Source: Hyphomicrobiales bacterium
Lineage (GTDB): Bacteria > Pseudomonadota > Alphaproteobacteria > Rhizobiales > Rhizobiaceae
Reading direction: 5' to 3'
Length of the DNA stretch: 64,000 bases
Assembly (NCBI GenBank): GCA_900471925.1
Contig: UCGV01000001.1
Location: 471,648-535,647, forward strand
Shown: positions 46,512 through 54,898 of the stretch, one piece after another
Numbering within the stretch: position 1 is the stretch's first letter
Layout of the letters: the number at the start of each line of letters is the position of its first letter
Notes under the pieces: model-generated
What the model was told of the DNA's origin: nothing
Database searches by the model: none
What the model saw: the letters and a program-made list of their open reading frames with translations, nothing else
Position numbers and translations under genes: made by a program

Positions 46512-47045
46512 ATGATCTTCGGGCTCTTCGGTAAGAGAAACAGCAATCAGGCAATCGTTGACCGGCAATATGCCGCTCTTACGGCTGCGGCACGTATGCC
46601 GGGGCTCTATGAGCACCTGAACGTGCCCGATACCGTCATGGGCCGCTTCGAGATGCTGTCGATTGCGATGATCCTGTTTTTCCGTCGAACCCGTTCTTCG
46701 GAAACAAGCGGCCAGGAAATCGCCCAGGAAATCGTCGACGCCTTCTTTCAGGATATCGACTATTCCATCCGCGAACTCGGCATCGGCGACAACAGCGTGC
46801 CGAAGCGCATGAAGAAGCTGGCCGGCATGTTCTACGGCCGGCTGGAAGCCTATTCCAAGGCGATGGATCAAGGCGATGCGGCAGCTCTTTCCGCCGCCCT
46901 GCAGCGCAATATCTATCCTGAAGCGACAGAACCTGGCGACATGGCTGGTCTTGCACAGTGGATGATGGCGGCAGAAGCGCATCTGTCGGCCATTCCCGAA
47001 GAGGCGATCGCCACTGGCTCGGCAACGATTGCGCCGGTCGCCTGA
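46512..47045 (+). CDS. Ubiquinol-cytochrome c chaperone (CBP3 family)
   Basis: A 177-residue protein of the ubiquinol-cytochrome c chaperone family, related to mitochondrial CBP3, which aids cytochrome b synthesis and complex III assembly. Visible family features are IVDRQYAALTAAARMPGLYEHLNVPDTVMGRFEMLSIAMIL at the N-terminus (two conserved blocks) and the FFQDIDYSIRELGIGDNSVPKRMKKL segment near residue 90. It lies 10 bp before the DUF177 gene, an arrangement common in alphaproteobacteria. Divergent from bamE across 246 bp. Confidence 0.85.
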   Translation: MIFGLFGKRNSNQAIVDRQYAALTAAARMPGLYEHLNVPDTVMGRFEMLSIAMILFFRRTRSSETSGQEIAQEIVDAFFQDIDYSIRELGIGDNSVPKRMKKLAGMFYGRLEAYSKAMDQGDAAALSAALQRNIYPEATEPGDMAGLAQWMMAAEAHLSAIPEEAIATGSATIAPVA

Positions 47046-47055
47046 GGAGGAAAGC

Positions 47056-47610
47056 ATGAAAAAAGACCACAACGAGAATCCATTTTCCTATCCCGTCAAG
47101 GTAGGCCACATCTCCGCCAACCCGGTCGAGGTGCGCGTGACCGCCGACAAGGATGAGCTGAAGGCGCTGGCCGAAAGCTGGAACGTCGTTTCTGTGGATA
47201 GTCTTCACGCCGATCTGCAGGTCAACAGGTGGAAGCGTGACGGCATCCGCGTCAAGGGACGCGTACAGGCAAAGATTGTCCAGGCCTGCGTCGTCACACT
47301 CGAGCCGGTCGTATCCAATATCGACGAAAGCTTCGAGCAGATCTTCGTGCCGGAAAATTCCAAGCTCGCTCGTCACCCGGCCAATGATTCCGGCGAAATG
47401 GTGCTGGATCCCGATGGTCCGGACCTGCCGGAAACCTTTGTCGGCGATACGATCGATGCCGGGGAGATCGTCGCGGAATTCGCGGCGATGGCCATCGATC
47501 CCTATCCGCGCAAGGAAGGCGTGGAGTTTGCCGGCCATATCGAGGACACCGGCGAGAATGACAAAAAGCCTTCCGCATTCGCCGCGCTGAAGGACTGGAA
47601 AAAGGACTGA
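47056..47610 (+). CDS. DUF177 (YceD-like) protein
   Basis: A 184-residue acidic protein of the DUF177/YceD family. It has PFSYPVKVGHISANPVEVRVTAD at the start and the VQACVVTLEPVVSNIDESFEQIFVP core with the single conserved Cys, but lacks a full zinc-binding CxxC pair. Members are associated with 23S rRNA/ribosome biogenesis and sit upstream of rpmF-plsX in many genomes. Here plsX follows after a 103-bp leader and rpmF is absent. GAGGAGG precedes the ATG. Confidence 0.85.
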   Translation: MKKDHNENPFSYPVKVGHISANPVEVRVTADKDELKALAESWNVVSVDSLHADLQVNRWKRDGIRVKGRVQAKIVQACVVTLEPVVSNIDESFEQIFVPENSKLARHPANDSGEMVLDPDGPDLPETFVGDTIDAGEIVAEFAAMAIDPYPRKEGVEFAGHIEDTGENDKKPSAFAALKDWKKD

Positions 47611-47649
47611 TACCTCCCCGGCATTTGACACAATTCAGTTGTAAGCGAC

Positions 47650-47695
47650 GCCAAAACCGGTATTTTGGCCGAAATTTCGCCCCCCTCAGGCGAAA
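47650..47695 (+). promoter_or_regulatory. Two inverted repeats in the plsX leader
   Basis: GCCAAAA/TTTTGGC (47650-47669, 6-base centre) and TTTCGCC/GGCGAAA (47675-47695, 7-base centre) sit next to each other 19-64 bp before the plsX start. They could be a regulator site, a weak terminator for the DUF177 transcript, or a leader structure. Confidence 0.4.
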
Positions 47696-47713
47696 AAAAA
47701 GGATCAGGGACGC

Positions 47714-48760
47714 GTGATCAAAATATCTCTCGACCTCATGGGTGGCGACTTTGGTCCCCAGGTTGTCATCCCCGGTGCCGCCAAGGCGCTGGACAGGCAT
47801 CCGGATATTTCCTTCGTCTTTTATGGTATCAAGGAACAATGCGATCCGGTTCTGGCGAAGTTCCCGAAACTTCGGGAAAACTCCGTCTTTCACGACTGCG
47901 AACTTGCCGTCAGCATGGAAGAAAAGCCGAGCCAGGCGCTCCGTCGCGGCCGCTATATCTCCACCATGTGGCGCACCATCGAGGCGGTGAAGTCGGGCGA
48001 GGCAGATGTCGCCGTTTCCGCCGGAAATACCGGTGCATTGATGGCCATGGCCAAGTTCTGCTTGCGTACCATGGCAAACATCGAACGTCCGGCGATTGCC
48101 GCTATCTGGCCGACGATGAAGGGTGAAAGCATCGTTCTCGATGTTGGCGCCACGATCGGTGCCGATTCCCAGCAACTGATGGATTTCGCCCTGATGGGCG
48201 GTGCGATGGCGCGCGCGCTGTTTGATCTCGAACGCCCGACCATTGGTTTGCTCAATGTCGGTGTCGAGGAAATCAAGGGCCAGGAAGAGGTCAAGGAGGC
48301 CGGCCGCCTGCTGCGCGAGGCCAATCTCGATTCGCTCGAATATTCCGGCTTCGTCGAGGGCGACGATCTCGGCAAGGGTACGGTCGATGTCGTTGTTGTG
48401 GAAGGCTTTTCCGGCAATATCGCGCTGAAGGCTGCCGAAGGCACGGCCCGGCAGATCGGTGCCTACCTGCGTGCCGCCATGTCGCGTACCCTGCTTGCCC
48501 GTATCGGCTATCTTTTCGCCAAGAGCGCCTTCGATATGCTGCGCGAGAAGCTCGATCCCAGCAAGGTCAATGGCGGCGTGTTTCTTGGCTTGAACGGCAT
48601 CGTCATCAAGAGCCATGGTGGCGCGAACGCGGAAGGTATCGCCGCGGCAATCGAAGTCGGTTATGACATGGCCAAGAATGGCCTGACCCAGAAAATAGAA
48701 AACGATCTTAAAAAATATCATGCCAAGCGGCTGCCCCCGATGGGGCCTGAAGCCGCGTGA
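47714..48760 (+). CDS. plsX: Phosphate acyltransferase PlsX
   Basis: PlsX makes acyl-phosphate from acyl-ACP for phospholipid synthesis by PlsY. The 348-residue protein has the start [22 protein letters not shown], the [14 protein letters not shown] segment, [19 protein letters not shown] and the C-terminal [19 protein letters not shown] motif. It uses a GTG start at 47714 after AGGGAC. fabH follows after 19 bp, the standard plsX-fabH order. Confidence 0.96.
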   Translation: MIKISLDLMGGDFGPQVVIPGAAKALDRHPDISFVFYGIKEQCDPVLAKFPKLRENSVFHDCELAVSMEEKPSQALRRGRYISTMWRTIEAVKSGEADVAVSAGNTGALMAMAKFCLRTMANIERPAIAAIWPTMKGESIVLDVGATIGADSQQLMDFALMGGAMARALFDLERPTIGLLNVGVEEIKGQEEVKEAGRLLREANLDSLEYSGFVEGDDLGKGTVDVVVVEGFSGNIALKAAEGTARQIGAYLRAAMSRTLLARIGYLFAKSAFDMLREKLDPSKVNGGVFLGLNGIVIKSHGGANAEGIAAAIEVGYDMAKNGLTQKIENDLKKYHAKRLPPMGPEAA

Positions 48761-48779
48761 GCGACGGGGTTCAAGCAAT

Positions 48780-49751
48780 ATGATCCGATCAGTGGTTCGC
48801 GGCTTCGGTGCCGCACTGCCGAAACGCGTGATGACCAACCGCGAAATGGAAGGCGTCGTCGATACGTCGGACGAATGGATCGTCCAGCGCACCGGCATCC
48901 GCCAGCGCTACATTGCAGGCGATGATGAAACCACGTCTTCGCTCGGCGAGGCTGCCGCTCGCGCGGCACTCGCCAATGGCGGCCTGACGCCCGATGACAT
49001 CGATATGATCATCTGTGCGACCTCCACACCCGACAACACGTTCCCGGCAACGGCGGTTAATATTCAGAACCGCCTCGGCATGGCACATGGCTTCGCTTTC
49101 GACGTTCAGGCCGTCTGCACCGGCTTCGTCTATGCCGTGACCACGGCTGACGCCTATATCCGTGGCGGCCTCGCCAAGCGCGTGCTCGTCATCGGCGCCG
49201 AGACCTTCTCCCGCATTCTCGACTGGAACGACCGCACCACGTGCGTGCTCTTTGGCGACGGCGCCGGCGCGATCGTGCTGGAAGCTGCCGAAGGCGAGGG
49301 GACGACATCGGATCGCGGCGTTTTGACCGCGCATCTGCGCTCCGATGGCTCGCACAAGGACAAGCTCTTCGTCGATGGCGGCCCGTCTTCGACCGGTACT
49401 GTCGGCAAGTTGCGCATGGAAGGCCGCGAGGTCTTCAAATATGCCGTCGGCATGATCACCGACGTCATTCAGGCGGCCTTCGATTCGACTGGTACGACAT
49501 CCGATGACCTCGATTGGCTGGTCCCCCACCAGGCCAATCGTCGCATCATCGACGGCTCCGCCAAGAAGCTGAATATTGCTCCGGAAAAGGTCGTCATCAC
49601 GGTCGATCTGCATGGCAATACGTCTGCTGCTTCTATTCCGTTGGCGCTCGCGACGGCTGCCGGCGACGGACGCATCAAGAAGGGCGACCTCGTGATGCTG
49701 GAGGCCATGGGTGGCGGTTTCACCTGGGGCGCGGTTTTGCTGCGCTGGTAG
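48780..49751 (+). CDS. fabH: Beta-ketoacyl-ACP synthase III (FabH)
   Basis: FabH starts fatty-acid synthesis by condensing acetyl-CoA with malonyl-ACP. The 323-residue thiolase-fold protein has the full triad C113 ([10 protein letters not shown]), H250 (VPHQANRRI) and N280 ([11 protein letters not shown]), plus [16 protein letters not shown] near the N-terminus and the C-terminal [16 protein letters not shown]. It is part of the plsX-fabH-ihfA-merR series. Confidence 0.96.
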   Translation: MIRSVVRGFGAALPKRVMTNREMEGVVDTSDEWIVQRTGIRQRYIAGDDETTSSLGEAAARAALANGGLTPDDIDMIICATSTPDNTFPATAVNIQNRLGMAHGFAFDVQAVCTGFVYAVTTADAYIRGGLAKRVLVIGAETFSRILDWNDRTTCVLFGDGAGAIVLEAAEGEGTTSDRGVLTAHLRSDGSHKDKLFVDGGPSSTGTVGKLRMEGREVFKYAVGMITDVIQAAFDSTGTTSDDLDWLVPHQANRRIIDGSAKKLNIAPEKVVITVDLHGNTSAASIPLALATAAGDGRIKKGDLVMLEAMGGGFTWGAVLLRW

Positions 49752-49857
49752 GCACGAATCCTAAAAAACTGGCGGCGAACAAGAGCTTGACCGTAAGGCA
49801 CAAGACAAATACTCTTTGCTCACTTTCACAAAATATTTTCTATTGGGCGGGGAAACC

Positions 49858-50196
49858 ATGACCGGAAAGACAGTGACGCGAGCAGACCTGGCGGAATCCG
49901 TTTTTCGGAAGGTCGGTCTCTCCCGGACCGAATCTGCTGAGCTCGTCGAGACGGTCATCGACGAGATTTGCAATGCCATCGTACGCGGCGAAACCGTTAA
50001 ACTTTCCTCCTTCGCGACCTTCCAGGTGCGCGACAAGAACGAGCGTATTGGCCGTAATCCGAAAACCGGCGAGGAAGTGCCGATTTCGCCCCGCCGCGTC
50101 ATGACCTTCAAGGCATCGAATGTGCTCAAGACGCGCATTCTAAAGGCTCACGTCTCCCGTAAGGTCAAGACCAAGCCTCAAAATCCGGCTGCGTGA
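49858..50196 (+). CDS. ihfA: Integration host factor subunit alpha
   Basis: IhfA pairs with IhfB to bend DNA at specific sites in replication, recombination and sigma-54 promoters. The 112-residue protein has the HU/IHF fold: [25 protein letters not shown] (helices), the [25 protein letters not shown] arm (written in part as [12 protein letters not shown]) and a longer basic tail (SRKVKTKPQ). I chose the ATG at 49858 with GGGCGGGG upstream. A TTGACC at 49787 could be its promoter but the -10 is weak. Confidence 0.95.
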   Translation: MTGKTVTRADLAESVFRKVGLSRTESAELVETVIDEICNAIVRGETVKLSSFATFQVRDKNERIGRNPKTGEEVPISPRRVMTFKASNVLKTRILKAHVSRKVKTKPQNPAA

Positions 50197-50342
50197 TCAT
50201 CTTTTTCCCGCATGACGATAGGTTTCCGGGGCATTGCGTTTCTGACTGTGCGCAACGCCAAGACGTGACTTGAATTCGCGGCGCCAAACCGTTGAAATAT
50301 GATGAGTCGCCGTTTGGATGAGCCGCGAGGTCGCGTAGCAGT

Positions 50343-50885
50343 ATGACTTTGGACAAAAGCCCAGATGCCTTTCGTACGATCAGCGAAGTTGCGGACGATC
50401 TCGATCTGCCGCAGCATGTGCTGCGCTTTTGGGAAACCCGTTTTCCGCAAATAAAGCCGATGAAGCGCGGCGGCGGCAGGCGCTATTACCGCCCTGAGGA
50501 CGTCGATCTCCTGAAAGGCATCCGCCATCTGCTTTATGATCATGGCTACACGATCAAGGGCGTGCAAAAGCTCCTGAAGACCAACGGCAACAAGTTTGTC
50601 GTCGCGGTCGGGCATGGCGATCTTGCAAGCGTCGAGGCGCTTTCGGCCAATGTGAACGATGCCGCTTCCGGCGAGCCGCGCGTCGCCATGGCCGAAGAAG
50701 ATCAGATCGTCGGCCGCGCCAAACCGCCGATCACGCGCCGCTTCTTCAATTTCGTCAGCGGGGACGACGATCAGCCGGAAATCTCGATCGGCAAGTCGAG
50801 TGTCGGCAAGGAAGATCGCGCGCTGCTTCAGGAAGCGCTCTACGATCTCCTCGAGTGCAAACGCCTGCTCGATCAGGTGCGCTAG
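50343..50885 (+). CDS. MerR-family transcriptional regulator
   Basis: A 180-residue protein. The N-terminal MerR winged helix ([42 protein letters not shown]) is at residues 11-75. The C-terminal half is low-complexity and ends in a short helix ([15 protein letters not shown]), without the metal-binding cysteines of true MerR or CueR. The plsX-fabH-ihfA-merR order is typical of alphaproteobacteria. The signal and targets are unknown. In many relatives a tRNA-Pro follows; I do not see one here. Confidence 0.88.
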   Translation: MTLDKSPDAFRTISEVADDLDLPQHVLRFWETRFPQIKPMKRGGGRRYYRPEDVDLLKGIRHLLYDHGYTIKGVQKLLKTNGNKFVVAVGHGDLASVEALSANVNDAASGEPRVAMAEEDQIVGRAKPPITRRFFNFVSGDDDQPEISIGKSSVGKEDRALLQEALYDLLECKRLLDQVR

Positions 50886-50900
50886 GCATCTCCAATTCCT

Positions 50901-51242
50901 CTAGCCTTCCATACCCTTCAGCGCTTTTTCGAGATCGGAAAGCTGGAACGGTTTGCGCAGGATCGGCCGCTTCGAATTACTGCCTTCCGGCGCACTGCCA
51001 TATCCCGTCGCAAACACATAGGGCTTGCCTCGCTCTTCGAGCAGCTTTGCCACCGGCAGCGAACTCTGCCCTGAGAGCGATACGTCGAGAATGGCAGCAT
51101 CGAATTCGGTATTCTGCGCCGTATGCAGCGCCCGTTCCAGATCAGGAGCGCTCGCGCTGACGCGGTAACCCAGATCGGCGAGCATCTCCTCGAGGAGCAT
51201 GGCGATCAGTGCATCGTCTTCGACGATGAAAATGTCTTTCAT
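50901..51242 (-). CDS. Stand-alone response regulator receiver protein
   Basis: A 113-residue CheY-like receiver with no output domain. It has the acidic pair E8-D9-D10, phosphoacceptor D53 (ILDVSLSG), T79 and K97 (LRKPF). It lies divergently from the hybrid kinase at 51434, suggesting it may share a phosphorelay with it. Single-domain regulators of this kind in rhizobia often modulate general-stress kinases or act as phosphate sinks. Confidence 0.88.
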   Translation of the reverse strand: MKDIFIVEDDALIAMLLEEMLADLGYRVSASAPDLERALHTAQNTEFDAAILDVSLSGQSSLPVAKLLEERGKPYVFATGYGSAPEGSNSKRPILRKPFQLSDLEKALKGMEG

Positions 51243-51433
51243 TGTTCCGTCCGCTCAATTCCCGTGTCGGGCTCTGTGCAAAGCCCTGCGCTATCTATCG
51301 CGATTTATGTGTCCTGAGCCGGCTGCTCGTCAAGGCTGTGCTGAGCAGTACAAGAAACAGCATATTGCCGGGCCGGATTCCTTATGCAAAAGCTGGTGGG
51401 CCGTTGTCGTGACGGAAGGGAAGAGGCTGGGAA

Positions 51434-53071
51434 ATGGATTTGTTAAGCGCCACGGACTGGCTGCGTCATAGGCCGGGCTTGACCTATCCACTTGCCATTG
51501 CCGTCGTCGCGCTCACATTCCTGTTGCGTTTTGCCGCCGGCGATTATCTTTCCGGCTTTCCCTTCCTCAGCTTCCTGCCTGCAATCCTGATCGCCAGTTT
51601 TGTCGGCGGCGGCGGTCCGGGCGCGTTGGCGGCCATTCTCTCGGGCTTCGTCGTCCAGCAGTTTTTTGTCGAGCCGCACACTGTCTTCTGGCCCGTCACC
51701 TTCGGCCAATGGATCGGCCTGTCTACCTTCGTCGTCAATGCCTTCATCATTGTCGGCCTGATGCAGGCGATCATCACCTCGCATGGTCGGCAGCTGCATC
51801 TGCGCCAGGACCTGAACGATTTCAACAGGAAGCTAGAGGAAACGGTCGCGCGGCGCACGGCAGAACTCAAGCGCGAGATGGAAGATCATGCGATCGCCCA
51901 GGCGCAGGTGCGGCAGCTGCAGAAGATGGAAACCATTGGCCAGTTGACCGGCGGCGTGGCGCACGACTTCAACAATATGCTGGCGATCATCATCGGTAGT
52001 CTCGATCTTGCTCAGCGCCGGTTGAATGGCAAGGAAGATCCACGCCTGCTGAATTCGATCCAGAGTGCCAGGGACGGCGCCCAGCGGGCTGCCGTATTGA
52101 CTGCGCGTTTGCTCGCTTTCTCACGACAGCAGCTTCTGGCGCCCGAGGCGATAGACGCCAACAAGCTGGTTGGCGGCATGTCGGAACTTCTGCGCCGCAC
52201 GCTCGGTGAACAGGTCAGGATCGAGACCGTACTGGCCGGCGGCCTCTGGCCGACCTTCGCGGATCTGAGCCAGCTCGAAAACGCGATTCTCAACCTATCC
52301 GTCAATGCCCGCGACGCCATGCCCGATGGTGGGCATCTGACGATCGAGACTGCCAACACCGAACTCGATGACCGCTATGCGCGCACGCATCATGAGGTAG
52401 AGGCCGGTCAATATGTGATGATCAGCATCACCGATACCGGCACCGGCATGTCGCCGGAGATCATGGAGCGCGCTTTCGATCCCTTCTACACGACGAAAGG
52501 ACCGGGCAAGGGAACAGGCCTCGGTCTCAGCCAGGTCTACGGCTACGTCAAGCAGAGTAAGGGGCATATCAAGATCTATTCGGAGATAGATCGAGGCACG
52601 ACAGTGAAAATCTATCTGCCACGCCATGTCGGTACCGGCGATACCCGCTTTTCGGCAACGTCTATGGCACCGATCCCACAGGGAAGCATCGATGATGCAA
52701 TCCTCGTGGTGGAAGATGATGAGAGCGTGCGGGAGATGACGGCGGAGAGCCTGCGCGAACTCGGCTATACCATTCTACAAGCTGCGGGCGGCTCCGAGGC
52801 GCTGACAGTGCTGGAGGCGACGCGCGTCGACATGATTTTCACGGATATCGTCATGCCGCAGATGAACGGTCGCCAACTTGCGGACGCCGTTGCGGAGAGA
52901 TGGCCTGAGATACGCATCCTCTACACCACCGGCTATACCCGCAACGCCATCGTTCATAACGGCGTTCTCGATCACGGCGTCTCGCTGCTCGCCAAGCCGT
53001 TCAGCCTCGAACAGCTCGCCCACAAAGTTCGTGAGGTCCTGAACGGCAAGCCGCCTGCCGGGCAGGCGTGA
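51434..53071 (+). CDS. Hybrid sensor histidine kinase/response regulator
   Basis: A 545-residue membrane protein. It has about four N-terminal transmembrane helices of the DUF4118-like type (residues 15-110), a short coiled coil (DFNRKLEETVARRTAELKREMEDH region) and a HisKA domain with H177 in GGVAHDFNNML. The ATPase domain follows (NARDAMPDGG as N box, DTGTGMS as G1, GKGTGLGLSQVYG as G2), then a C-terminal receiver with D471 in IFTDIVMPQMNG. The ligand is unknown. A perfect hairpin covers its last codons. The divergent receiver gene may be a partner. Confidence 0.92.
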   Translation: MDLLSATDWLRHRPGLTYPLAIAVVALTFLLRFAAGDYLSGFPFLSFLPAILIASFVGGGGPGALAAILSGFVVQQFFVEPHTVFWPVTFGQWIGLSTFVVNAFIIVGLMQAIITSHGRQLHLRQDLNDFNRKLEETVARRTAELKREMEDHAIAQAQVRQLQKMETIGQLTGGVAHDFNNMLAIIIGSLDLAQRRLNGKEDPRLLNSIQSARDGAQRAAVLTARLLAFSRQQLLAPEAIDANKLVGGMSELLRRTLGEQVRIETVLAGGLWPTFADLSQLENAILNLSVNARDAMPDGGHLTIETANTELDDRYARTHHEVEAGQYVMISITDTGTGMSPEIMERAFDPFYTTKGPGKGTGLGLSQVYGYVKQSKGHIKIYSEIDRGTTVKIYLPRHVGTGDTRFSATSMAPIPQGSIDDAILVVEDDESVREMTAESLRELGYTILQAAGGSEALTVLEATRVDMIFTDIVMPQMNGRQLADAVAERWPEIRILYTTGYTRNAIVHNGVLDHGVSLLAKPFSLEQLAHKVREVLNGKPPAGQA

Positions 53072-53095
53072 GGGCAGCCTCACGCCTGCCCGGCA
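53056..53095. terminator. Perfect 18-bp hairpin between convergent genes
   Basis: TGCCGGGCAGGCGTGAGG (53056-53073) and CCTCACGCCTGCCCGGCA (53078-53095) pair perfectly around the loop GCAG. The left arm contains the last codons and stop of the kinase; the right arm ends 5 bp before the DUF1236 stop. There is no T tract on either strand, so it is not a classic intrinsic terminator, but it could block transcription or protect 3' ends in both directions. Confidence 0.6.
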
Positions 53096-53099
53096 AGGA

Positions 53100-53420
53100 T
53101 TATTCAAGAACCTGAATGACACGGTGTGTCTGCGGCTCCACGATCACGCGGCGGTCGTTGATGACGGTATAGGCATAGCCGTCCACGTTAGGAACCGTAT
53201 GGACTTCGACCGTATCCGGAAGTGTGGTTCCAACGGCGATATCGCCGTCATAGACGACGGACGGGACGCTCTGCTCCATCACATAGGTGCGGACTTCACC
53301 GGGAAGCACGACGGTCGAGCCGGTGGTTGCGGGATCGGTGACGATGACCGTGCTCTGCGCGAAGGCGGCGGAGCTTACGGTCAGTAGGAGGGCGGCCGTG
53401 GCCAGCAGGGTCTTGCGCAT
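53100..53420 (-). CDS. Small secreted protein with DUF1236 domain
   Basis: A 106-residue protein with a signal peptide (MRKTLLATAALLLTVSSAAF, cut after FAQ-like site at about residue 22). The mature domain resembles DUF1236: GEVRTYVMEQSVPSVVYDGDIAVGTTLPDTVEVHTVP (two blocks) and the end YTVINDRRVIVEPQTHRVIQVLE (shown in part: VINDRRVIVEPQTHRVIQV). The domain is common in rhizobial periplasmic proteins of unknown role. The ATG at 53420 has AAGGAG upstream. Confidence 0.85.
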   Translation of the reverse strand: MRKTLLATAALLLTVSSAAFAQSTVIVTDPATTGSTVVLPGEVRTYVMEQSVPSVVYDGDIAVGTTLPDTVEVHTVPNVDGYAYTVINDRRVIVEPQTHRVIQVLE

Positions 53421-53850
53421 GGAATATTCTCCTTTTCTTACCCAGCCATCGAATGAACGCCGGCCATGCTTCATGGTTCCGTGAAGAGCGAGGGATCGGA
53501 TCAGCTCGGTCGAGGGGGGCGATCGAAGCACGTGACGCAGAATTTATGCGGGTTCTTCCGCGCTTTTCCGGATATTCACACCTGCTGCTTTGAGCCCGCC
53601 GCCGCAGCCCTCAAGAGCCGGGATGGAAATTAAGGTGCTTCTAAATAATTCGATCAATCATATGGTTGAACCTGGAATGATGGATTGCTGGCCAACTTTA
53701 CCCGGCACAACTGTGGGCGGGATATTGACCATTTGTTAACCATAAGCATCGTTTATTCCTAATGAACGACATTGGGGTTGTTGATTCGGAAATTCGCCGC
53801 GCTTTGTCCATCCAGGCAAAGTTTAAGAAAACGATAGCAACGGCCAGGAT
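53421..53850. other. Intergenic region upstream of bcsN
   Basis: These 430 bp hold no gene I can support. The half nearest bcsN is AT-rich. It contains TTGACC (53725-53730) with only weak -10 candidates at the right distance, a GTTAACC just after it, and an ATTCGAT at 53648. It presumably carries the promoters of bcsN (plus) and of the DUF1236 gene (minus). Confidence 0.45.
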
Positions 53851-54840
53851 ATGCATTTTCCGAAGACGATATCAGTGGTAGCCGTCGCGGCGATGATCGC
53901 GGGCTGCACGTCGACGGGCGGAGTGCGTCAACCCGTAGGGCCGGAGAGCGTCGAGCCTGAAAAGGCGCTTGTGATTCCACCTCCGGGCGGTCCGTCGATC
54001 GTCGGCGTCGTGGAGCAGAAACGCGGAAACGGCGTCGAGCAAAATATATCGCTCTTCACATCCTCTTCGGTGCAGGGGCAAAATTTCCTGAAAGCGCAGT
54101 TCCTTGGTGCATCGGGTTCCAATCCGGGCGCCGGCAGCGATTCCTATCGGATGATCAGGGCTGGGGATATCGGCCGCGAAATGGCGCATTCGCTTCCTGG
54201 TGTGCCGATGGCGACGTCAGCCACCTTCTTACAGAACAGTTACGGACCTTTCGGTTATGCCTCCGGCCACAGCCGTGCCGGCGACACCTGCATCTACGCC
54301 TGGCAGCAGATCCGCTCCAGTCAGTCGGCGCAGACGCAGGCGCGCAATTTCGGCATGATCCAGATCCGCTTGCGCCTTTGTGATGCCCGCGCCACGGAGC
54401 GGCAGCTTCTTGGTATCGTCTACGGTTACACAGTCACTGGCACCTTCGACGGCGATATCTGGAATCCCTACGGCGCCCCGCCGCCGGCCGACCCGACGCT
54501 CGGCCAGACCGGCGCACCGATCTATCCCGACGCGAGCGGCTATCGCCCGAACTCGATGCCGATTGGCTACGAGCCTGCGCCGGCTGTGATCCGTCAGTCG
54601 CGGCCCGGCCCTGTTCGCAGAGCACTGCCGCGGGCGGCTCCCGTGCAGGCGGCGCCGGTCCTGCAGCCGCCTGTCGGCCCTCGCGTTCCGATGCCGAACG
54701 ACGACACGCAGACGAATGCGATAGAGCCGCCGGCCTATGCGCCGGCACCGGTCCAACAAGCGGCAAGGCCGATCGGTGCGACCGTGCCTTCCCCTGATTG
54801 CATAGGTGATGCGGCCGCGACGGTCGCCTGCCCGAAATAG
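53851..54840 (+). CDS. bcsN: Cellulose biosynthesis protein BcsN
   Basis: A 329-residue lipoprotein. The signal peptide ends in a lipobox (MIAGC, Cys19). The folded part contains SVEPEKALVIPPPGGPSIVGVVE, GHSRAGDTCIYAWQQI and IRLRLCDARATERQLLGIVYGYTVTGT. A proline/alanine-rich tail (about residue 200 onward) follows. BcsN is restricted to the alphaproteobacterial type of cellulose operon (Agrobacterium/Rhizobium); its function is unknown, probably in the envelope. It lies 58 bp before bcsA in the same direction. Confidence 0.85.
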   Translation: MHFPKTISVVAVAAMIAGCTSTGGVRQPVGPESVEPEKALVIPPPGGPSIVGVVEQKRGNGVEQNISLFTSSSVQGQNFLKAQFLGASGSNPGAGSDSYRMIRAGDIGREMAHSLPGVPMATSATFLQNSYGPFGYASGHSRAGDTCIYAWQQIRSSQSAQTQARNFGMIQIRLRLCDARATERQLLGIVYGYTVTGTFDGDIWNPYGAPPPADPTLGQTGAPIYPDASGYRPNSMPIGYEPAPAVIRQSRPGPVRRALPRAAPVQAAPVLQPPVGPRVPMPNDDTQTNAIEPPAYAPAPVQQAARPIGATVPSPDCIGDAAATVACPK

Positions 54841-54898
54841 CAAGCATACCCGCTGCGCGCGGCGCACAGCGGCTGAGCCCTTTCGAAGGAATGTATCC

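Noticed and set aside
50197..50342. A tRNA gene near ihfA-merR
   Set aside because: Related genomes have a tRNA-Pro near merR, but no cloverleaf or T-loop sequence is visible here or after 50885.
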